Assembly (NCBI GenBank): GCA_031254455.1
Contig: JAIRUI010000087.1
Span: 1-12,503 of the forward strand
Source of the DNA: Chitinispirillales bacterium
Lineage (GTDB): Bacteria > Fibrobacterota > Chitinivibrionia > Chitinivibrionales > Chitinivibrionaceae
Reading direction: 5' to 3'
Length of the DNA: 12,503 bases
Part shown: in pieces, positions 7,363 to 12,503 of the stretch
Numbering within the stretch: the first letter of the stretch is position 1
Layout: each line of letters opens with the position of its first letter
The notes under the pieces: model-generated
The model's database searches: none
What the model was told of the DNA's origin: nothing
What the model saw: the letters and a program-made list of their open reading frames with translations, nothing else
Translations under genes and position numbers: made by a program

Positions 7363-7456
7363 AAATTCTCCGGTATATTTTTGTCGTAATTTTTATACTC
7401 ATGAAAGTATTTGCGAAATTGAGAAAATTTATTTTCGGCAATTGTTTTAACAAAAT

Positions 7457-7470
7457 CAGAATGTATTCTG
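7457..7470. repeat. 14-bp palindrome in the divergent glycosyltransferase/pyrC region
   Basis: CAGAAT-GT-ATTCTG is perfectly symmetrical. It is flanked by AAAA (7452-7455) and TTTT (7472-7475), which extend the symmetry after one mismatch. It sits in the 282-bp region 7363-7644 between two divergent genes, where a terminator would not be expected, so an operator is the simpler reading. As a hairpin it would have five pairs and a TGTA loop followed by five T, so a terminator cannot be excluded. The rest of this region shows no coding sequence. Confidence 0.35.
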
Positions 7471-7584
7471 TTTTTCACCCCAACCCCAAAAGAACCGATT
7501 CCGTAACAAAAATACTATTTACCGTTATAAAAAAAGCGAACTAAAGGAATTTCTTTATCCTGCCCGATCTGTAAATTGATTCTT

Positions 7585-7614
7585 TTAACGACATATCGGC
7601 GTTATGCATATTGT
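7585..7614 (+). promoter_or_regulatory. Putative pyrC promoter
   Basis: TTAACG at 7585-7590 and TATTGT at 7609-7614 are 18 bp apart. They precede the pyrC ATG by about 30 bp. The -35 is the same hexamer as the one proposed for mnmA. The match to consensus is modest. Confidence 0.3.
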
Positions 7615-7644
7615 ATTTTCAAAATAAAAAACAAGTAGGAGTTT

Positions 7645-8685
7645 ATGATTTCGAACAAAAATGAAATAACTATAATTCGTCCGGACGATTTTCATTTGCA
7701 CTTGCGCGACGACGAAATTATGAAAACGGTTTTGCCGCATACCGCACACGTTTTTGCGAGAGCGATTATAATGCCTAACCTCAAACCGCCGATAATTTCA
7801 CTTAAAGACGTTTTCGAATATAAAAAACGGATTACGGATAATATTGCACGAGATTATGATTTCGAGCCTCTTATGACAATCTATTTAACCCAAAATCACA
7901 AGCCGAAAGATATTGAAGAATTTGCAAAATCCGGACTTGTGAAAGCGGTAAAATTGTATCCGTGCAACGCCACTACAAATTCGCAATACGGAGTACGCGA
8001 TTTTGACAAAATAATTGACGCTTTGCAAACCCTGTCGCAAATGAAAATTCCTCTTTTAGTGCATGGGGAATCCACAGAGAAAGGCATTGACGTTTTTGAT
8101 AGAGAAAAGCGGTTTATTGATACGATTTTTAGCAAAAAGCTACTGAAAATAGACGGGTTGAAAATCGTTTTTGAACATATTACGACAAAAGAAGCAGTAG
8201 ATTTTGTTCTTGAAAACGAAATCGCCGCAACGATCGCTCCTCAGCATTTGCTTATGAATAGAAACGCGATTTTCGACGACGGAATAAATCCGCACAATTA
8301 CTGCCTTCCGGTTCTCAAACGCGAAAATCATCGTAAAGCGTTGTTGGAAGCGATATCAAAGCCTATCAAGAAATTTTTCTTGGGAACGGATTCCGCTCCA
8401 CACACAAAAAACGCAAAAGAATCGTCTTGCGGTTGCGCAGGAATTTATTCCGCTTTTGCGGCGATTCCGCTTTACGCCGAAGCGTTTGAAGAGGCCGGCG
8501 CATTATATAATTTCGAGAATTTTTGTTCCAAAAACGGCGCGGATTTTTATGGTCTTCCGTACAACAACGGCGTAATAACAATCGTAAAAGAAACTTGGAC
8601 TGCGCCAAGCGCTTTCAAGGTAAATAACGACACTTCAATAATTCCGTTACGGGCGCAAAAAGAGATTAAATGGAAAATTAAATGA
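7645..8685 (+). CDS. pyrC: Dihydroorotase PyrC (class II)
   Basis: Zinc enzyme of de novo pyrimidine synthesis that interconverts carbamoyl-aspartate and dihydroorotate in the cytoplasm. Its 346 residues are close to the 348 of E. coli PyrC. The binuclear metal ligands are all present: HLH (H17, H19), the Lys to be carboxylated (K103 in AVKLYP), H140 in LLVHGE, H178 in FEHIT, and D249 in GTDSAPH. MPNLKPP (43-49) and HLLMNRN (201-207) are substrate-binding signatures of this class. The start follows AGGAG (7637-7641), three bases before the ATG. It is the first gene of a same-strand run with a small exported protein and rsgA, with 69 bp to the next start. I see no carbamoyl-aspartate-type attenuator or known riboswitch in the leader, only a putative promoter. 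Confidence 0.96.
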   Translation: MISNKNEITIIRPDDFHLHLRDDEIMKTVLPHTAHVFARAIIMPNLKPPIISLKDVFEYKKRITDNIARDYDFEPLMTIYLTQNHKPKDIEEFAKSGLVKAVKLYPCNATTNSQYGVRDFDKIIDALQTLSQMKIPLLVHGESTEKGIDVFDREKRFIDTIFSKKLLKIDGLKIVFEHITTKEAVDFVLENEIAATIAPQHLLMNRNAIFDDGINPHNYCLPVLKRENHRKALLEAISKPIKKFFLGTDSAPHTKNAKESSCGCAGIYSAFAAIPLYAEAFEEAGALYNFENFCSKNGADFYGLPYNNGVITIVKETWTAPSAFKVNNDTSIIPLRAQKEIKWKIK

Positions 8686-8754
8686 ATTTTTTGGGAATTA
8701 TCGCAGAAATTTTGGTATATTTTATTGTAAAGAATGCAAAATAAAGGAGTTTTT

Positions 8755-9351
8755 ATGAAAAAGTTTATATTTGTTTTTACGGTTTTACTCGCTTTTACTG
8801 CCATTTATTCGCAGGATGATTTGAAGCAGCGTTCAATGATGAAAAAAACGATTTTTTACGTGACTTCCGACGGTAAAACCGCATCGGCCGACTATTGGCA
8901 GTTATCGCTTGGCAATTTCGACGTAAGAGTTCAAAGAAAATACCCGGGCGAAGGAATGGTATCTATTGACGGAAGCGTGAATGCTGCGCTTATGTCCGGC
9001 GGGTACATTGAAGGAAACGGTTTCGGCGACAGAGGCAAACTTATGGCGATGGCGGATTTTGCGGTCAAACGAGACGGAAAATATGAAATTGTTCGTGCGG
9101 ATTCAATTGATTTTATTTTTTACGGAGGAACGAAAGCCAAACTCAAAGATTCTGACCAAATAGAAGACTTGTTTGTTCATATAGAAGACCCATACAACAC
9201 GTATCAGCCGAAAAAGTTTATTTTGGGAATTTATAGCGGCAACAAAAATACAGGCGAGTTGACTTTTATGAGAGACGTTAGCCCGTTAATCGGCATTTCA
9301 TTCACAACGGAAGGCGCACAAAAGGCGTATAAAGCGGCTTTGGCGGAATAA
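8755..9351 (+). CDS. Exported protein of unknown function
   Basis: I do not recognise this 198-residue protein. It begins with a clear Sec signal peptide, MKKFIFVF followed by a hydrophobic core, with likely cleavage after AIYS (about residue 19). There is no lipobox Cys, so the product is probably periplasmic or secreted. The mature part is rich in Gly, Lys and aromatic residues (YVTSDGKTASADYW, then a GGYIEGNGFGDRGK stretch) and is probably mostly beta structure. No catalytic motif is evident. An in-frame ATG seven codons upstream (8734) exists, but the ATG at 8755 has AAGGAG just before it and starts the signal peptide, so I choose it. It lies 15 bp before rsgA and 69 bp after pyrC, so it probably shares transcription with them, although that gap could hold its own promoter. 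Confidence 0.8.
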   Translation: MKKFIFVFTVLLAFTAIYSQDDLKQRSMMKKTIFYVTSDGKTASADYWQLSLGNFDVRVQRKYPGEGMVSIDGSVNAALMSGGYIEGNGFGDRGKLMAMADFAVKRDGKYEIVRADSIDFIFYGGTKAKLKDSDQIEDLFVHIEDPYNTYQPKKFILGIYSGNKNTGELTFMRDVSPLIGISFTTEGAQKAYKAALAE

Positions 9352-9366
9352 AGACACTCCCAAAAA

Positions 9367-10263
9367 ATGAACGGGCGGATAATTCAGGAGCAAAAAAATT
9401 ATTATTTAGCGGATATTTCACAGAACGAACCCGTCCGCGCCGTTTTGAAAGGCGTTGCCAAAAGTAAACACAAACGAATCGTCGTCGGTGATTTTGTAAA
9501 AATCCAATTGTTTGACGGAATCACAGACACAGCGGTGATTCGTGATATTCTTCCAAGAATTAACGAACTGTCAAAACCTGCGATTGCGAATATCGACAAC
9601 ATCTTTTTCGTAAATTGTCTTGTCGAGCCGATTTTGAATTTTCTTTATATTGACAAATTTTTGTTTTGCGCTTGTGTAAAAAAAATTAACGCAACACTGA
9701 TTTTCAACAAAACCGATATTCTGTCGAAAACTCAGTTTGACGTACTGCAAAACTTTGCAAAAACTTACGAAGAATTCGGATTTCAGGTTTTACTTACAAG
9801 CGTAAACGATAAAGAAACAATAGACAAAATAAAAAACACTGCAAAAGACAAGGTTTCGGTTTTTGCGGGGCAGTCGGGAGTCGGGAAAAGTTCAATTATG
9901 CAGATTTTATTCCCGGATAAACATTTTGCGGTTCAGGAATTGTCGCAATCCCTGCTTCGCGGAAAAAACACGACTTCGCATACTTCTCTTATACGGTTAG
10001 AAAACGGCGGATATATCGCCGATACTCCCGGATTTTCCGTATTTGAAATGCCCGCTGTTCCACCGGAATTTGTTTGCGCGTACTTTGACGATTTTGCAAA
10101 AATTTTACAAAACAAGCAATGCAAATTTTCGAACTGCTCACACAAAAACGAACCTAAATGCTGTATAAGAAATGCGGTAGAAACCGGCGAAATAGCCAAC
10201 AGTCGCTACGAAAGTTACCTCGTAATTTATGACGAGATGGCTGCAAAATCAAGAAAATTTTAA
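9367..10263 (+). CDS. rsgA: Ribosome small subunit-dependent GTPase RsgA
   Basis: GTPase that acts in late 30S subunit maturation. At 298 residues it shows the family's circularly permuted order. An N-terminal OB-fold (about 1-65) is followed by G4 NKTD (114-117), then the P-loop GQSGVGKSS (168-176), the TTSHTS switch I region (202-207) and G3 DTPGF (219-223). A C-terminal zinc site follows, with C252-x4-C257-x-H259-x5-C265. All key residues are intact. The spacing of 15 bp from the exported-protein gene suggests cotranscription. No clear Shine-Dalgarno sequence precedes the ATG, and that ATG agrees with the usual N terminus. The gene is convergent with the restriction-like gene that ends at 10330. 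Confidence 0.96.
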   Translation: MNGRIIQEQKNYYLADISQNEPVRAVLKGVAKSKHKRIVVGDFVKIQLFDGITDTAVIRDILPRINELSKPAIANIDNIFFVNCLVEPILNFLYIDKFLFCACVKKINATLIFNKTDILSKTQFDVLQNFAKTYEEFGFQVLLTSVNDKETIDKIKNTAKDKVSVFAGQSGVGKSSIMQILFPDKHFAVQELSQSLLRGKNTTSHTSLIRLENGGYIADTPGFSVFEMPAVPPEFVCAYFDDFAKILQNKQCKFSNCSHKNEPKCCIRNAVETGEIANSRYESYLVIYDEMAAKSRKF

Positions 10264-10305
10264 CCTTAACGATAATTTGAAAAAACAAGAAGACAAACAA
10301 AATAT

Positions 10306-10317
10306 ACGACTTGTCGT
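10306..10317 (-). terminator. Possible weak terminator of the nuclease-methyltransferase gene
   Basis: The perfect palindrome ACGACTTGTCGT lies 12 bp past the stop of the minus-strand gene. Read on that strand it is followed by ATATTTTGTTT, a broken U-run. Its right arm also belongs to a longer inverted repeat, TTAACGATAA (10266-10275) with TTGTCGTTAA (10311-10320), which has one G-T pair and spans the rsgA/methyltransferase junction. The hairpin is short, so this is tentative. Confidence 0.3.
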
Positions 10318-10329
10318 TAAAAGCTCAAC

Positions 10330-12503
10330 TTAATACTCATAATCAAACAGTGTCGGATTTTCTTTTTTCAATCTCCAAGAATCCTCGCCTACCCTTTCGC
10401 AAATATCTTCAAGCACAGAAAGTATTGTCTGATTATCGGGCGTAACGCCGTTTTTCAATAACGGCAAAATATCAAGAACAATATCGTTGAAAGATGCGAG
10501 TTTATTCTCCCGTTCCATACGTCGTAAATAACTTATTAAATAATACTTTATTCGCAATCGAACGTCTATTTGCGTTTGAAATTTTGTGTTCTTTTTTATA
10601 CGGTATTTCTCAGTTTTGTCGTCGTAGTCAAATCTGTCGGACAATATCGGCGTCAAATCGACGTATTCCTTCTTTAATAAATCCAAAAAGCCCAATTCAA
10701 GCCCTTTGATAATCAATTCGTCGTTTATCTGTTCAAGCGTCGCACCGTCGTGTTTTGCAATAATTCCTTCAACGGTTTGTAGCACTATTTCTCCTATATC
10801 CATTCCCAAGTTCGCTTTTAATACCGCTCTTGGGCTGCGAACTTTACGAAAATTTATAATCAATTCCCCCGACAAAACAGTAAAAGGGTTTTGTCGTTTT
10901 TTAAAAGAAGTTTGTCCGTTTTTTTGAGGAACAGCTCCTATATATTCAAAGCCGCATTTCTCGCAGGTCTCTATAATCAAATGCCAGAATTCCGGGTCTT
11001 TGTGTGCAAAAACGAATGAAAGCCAGCGATCAAATTTCAAAACGCGATACATCTCTTTTATGCTTTGCGCAATCAGGTCGTTGTATTCGTTTTTGGTTTT
11101 GTTGTGTTCGCCGCCTTCGATTGCCTCCAAATCGTAGTCTTCCTCGTTTACATCCAAATCAAGCCAAGCGTTCCACATAACAGATAAATCCAAATACGGA
11201 ATTTTTTTGCCGTATGGCGGATCTGTATAAATATAATCCACACTTTCGTTATCCAAAAATGATAAATTTGTCGCCGTACCTTTAACAATTTTATAGTTAT
11301 CGACAGTATTTTCATTTATAGAGCGCTTTATTTCTTCTTTTGCGGCATAAGTTTTTTTATATTTTGTTTCAAAAATACGTAAAAGCGGCATTATCCCGGG
11401 TTTAGGCGCTATCCTGTATCTATAATAACGGAATATCGCACTGTCTCCTCCGCCGGCACTTTTAGTATAATGAAACGTCAAATTATGTTTATTCAGTGAA
11501 CTTGAAAAAACAAGGAATAAAGTATCTCTTATATTCTTATCCTTTACTTTTTTTATAATTGCTTTTAACAATGCTAACTGCGCCATCTGTTTTTTACTGA
11601 ATAATTTATGAACGCTGTTGACATCCGAACCTTTCGGAAGTTTTAAATCTTTGGGCAATGGATATTTTTGCAAAATTCCTTTCACGTCATAATTGTTTTT
11701 CGGTTCTTTTTTTTCGTATTCTTCACAAATCTTGTCATACGTTTGCGACAAATCATGAAAATCTACGGGAACAAGCAGCGATTGCATAATAAAAACCGAC
11801 AAAGGATTTATGTCTAAACTTATAGTTTTTCGCCCGTTCATTAACGCCTCGACAGCGGTAACGCCACTGCCGCCGAAAGGGTCCAGCACAATATCGCCGG
11901 GCTTGCTGAAATTGTTAATATACTCGGCGACAACATTCCACGCCTGCCGTGTAAAATATCCGTGAACGCCGAAATGCCTCTTTGCAGATTGCTTTTTTAC
12001 AGGAATCTCTTTCAAAAGCGGGCGAGCGGCATAGTCAAATTTTTTTTCTTGCGATAATATCGGCTTTTCGTAAGCGAATGTTTTTCCGTGTTGAAAACAG
12101 TTTGGCGAAAGCATATTTTGTAAAGAATCCCAATATCTGTCTATTTCGAAAACACGAAAATGCAAAATCGGATTTTCAGGGTTATTTGTTCTAAAAACGA
12201 CAAATTCAATTCCGTTACATATTGCAAAATAATTGCTACGAATTTCTTTATGAACTGCATAACTATACGCTTGATCGACAAAATTCATTACATTCTTGTC
12301 GGAAGATTTCGCTTCTAAAACCCAAGCGTAACTGTTTTCTACTTTAAGAAGATAATCGGGAATTAACGTCGTTTTTTCTTTTCGGCTACCGACTTGCATT
12401 TCAAAATGTTTTTCGCGAACGATAGTTTCTTCTCTAAATCCGAGCGCTTTTAATAAAGGTTCGATAATAGCGGCACGAACAGAAGATTCATTAAACTCTT
12501 TTG
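10330..12503 (-). CDS. HsdR-type nuclease domain fused to DNA amino-methyltransferase (partial, 5' end outside window)
   Basis: The reading frame stays open past the Met at 12399 to the window edge, so the start is missing; 723 residues are visible, numbered here from the edge. Residues 1-125 match the N-terminal nuclease domain of type I HsdR: NESSVRAAIIEPLLKALGF (4-22), active-site D49 (in PD), E63-x-K65, and the QxxxY helix (Q77, Y81). Residues 170-555 form an N6-adenine or N4-cytosine methyltransferase: motif X-like VHGYFT (179-184), SAM-binding DPFGGSG (207-213), acidic D230 in DINP, and catalytic DPPYG (427-431). Order X-I-IV resembles gamma-type and DUF1156-like enzymes. Motifs I and IV are 220 residues apart, longer than usual. 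No helicase motifs are seen. The C terminus (about 560-723) has no recognised fold. It may be a single-chain restriction-modification enzyme, or a methyltransferase with an inactive nuclease domain. The target site is unknown. Confidence 0.88.
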   Translation of the reverse strand, partial: KEFNESSVRAAIIEPLLKALGFREETIVREKHFEMQVGSRKEKTTLIPDYLLKVENSYAWVLEAKSSDKNVMNFVDQAYSYAVHKEIRSNYFAICNGIEFVVFRTNNPENPILHFRVFEIDRYWDSLQNMLSPNCFQHGKTFAYEKPILSQEKKFDYAARPLLKEIPVKKQSAKRHFGVHGYFTRQAWNVVAEYINNFSKPGDIVLDPFGGSGVTAVEALMNGRKTISLDINPLSVFIMQSLLVPVDFHDLSQTYDKICEEYEKKEPKNNYDVKGILQKYPLPKDLKLPKGSDVNSVHKLFSKKQMAQLALLKAIIKKVKDKNIRDTLFLVFSSSLNKHNLTFHYTKSAGGGDSAIFRYYRYRIAPKPGIMPLLRIFETKYKKTYAAKEEIKRSINENTVDNYKIVKGTATNLSFLDNESVDYIYTDPPYGKKIPYLDLSVMWNAWLDLDVNEEDYDLEAIEGGEHNKTKNEYNDLIAQSIKEMYRVLKFDRWLSFVFAHKDPEFWHLIIETCEKCGFEYIGAVPQKNGQTSFKKRQNPFTVLSGELIINFRKVRSPRAVLKANLGMDIGEIVLQTVEGIIAKHDGATLEQINDELIIKGLELGFLDLLKKEYVDLTPILSDRFDYDDKTEKYRIKKNTKFQTQIDVRLRIKYYLISYLRRMERENKLASFNDIVLDILPLLKNGVTPDNQTILSVLEDICERVGEDSWRLKKENPTLFDYEY

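Noticed and set aside
7395..7410. ATACT/AGTAT inverted repeat as an operator for the second glycosyltransferase
   Set aside because: Only five pairs in very AT-rich DNA; it is not distinguishable from chance.
8734..8754. Upstream ATG at 8734 as the start of the exported protein
   Set aside because: The AAGGAG ribosome site lies between this ATG and the one at 8755, and the signal peptide begins at 8755.
12397..12399. Met at 12399 as the start of the methyltransferase gene
   Set aside because: The frame remains open to the window edge, and the upstream 34 codons encode a continuous HsdR-like N terminus. The start lies outside the window.
1..12503. CRISPR array, insertion sequence, prophage or integrase
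   Set aside because: No regularly spaced repeats, transposase or integrase motifs were found on either strand.

Overview
This is an AT-rich bacterial chromosomal segment dominated by housekeeping genes, with no phage, transposon, integrase or CRISPR content that I can see. The organism looks like a Gram-negative anaerobe: there is a Sec-type exported protein, a fused cytoplasmic sugar-binding/GGDEF protein without a DNA-binding domain, a gammaproteobacterial-style ArgA and a class II PyrC. That mix fits Fibrobacterota/Chitinivibrionia-like or spirochaete-like lineages, but this is a guess, because nothing here fixes the phylum.

Layout. (1) 1-227: AT-rich leader with hairpins and a putative promoter, then mnmA on + (228-1286), the tRNA U34 thiolase. 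(2) 1283-5814: a tightly packed minus-strand operon. In transcription order it holds a LacI-type sensor fused to a GGDEF domain, argA nine bases later, and a membrane GT2 glycosyltransferase whose start overlaps the argA stop. The operon's last gene collides tail to tail with mnmA, with a 4-bp overlap. (3) 5815-6036: two back-to-back promoters, one for the operon on - and one for tRNA-Glu(UUC) on +. (4) 6037-6108: tRNA-Glu. The antisense of this gene encodes the last 17 residues of a second GT2 glycosyltransferase on - (6055-7362). (5) 7363-7644: divergent regulatory region with a 14-bp palindrome. (6) 7645-10263: plus-strand run of pyrC, a small exported protein of unknown function, and rsgA. 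(7) 10330-12503: a minus-strand gene, cut by the window edge, that fuses an HsdR-type PD-(D/E)xK nuclease domain to an amino-methyltransferase.

How the genes work together. MnmA thiolates U34 of tRNA-Glu(UUC), Lys and Gln, so its gene and one of its substrates lie in the same window. ArgA and PyrC draw on arginine and pyrimidine biosynthesis, RsgA matures the 30S subunit, and the GGDEF protein probably couples a small ligand to c-di-GMP. A glycosyltransferase in the same operon as a GGDEF protein suggests c-di-GMP-linked surface polysaccharide synthesis, but this is inference. The most unusual gene is the nuclease-methyltransferase fusion at the right edge, which may be a single-polypeptide restriction-modification or anti-phage enzyme.
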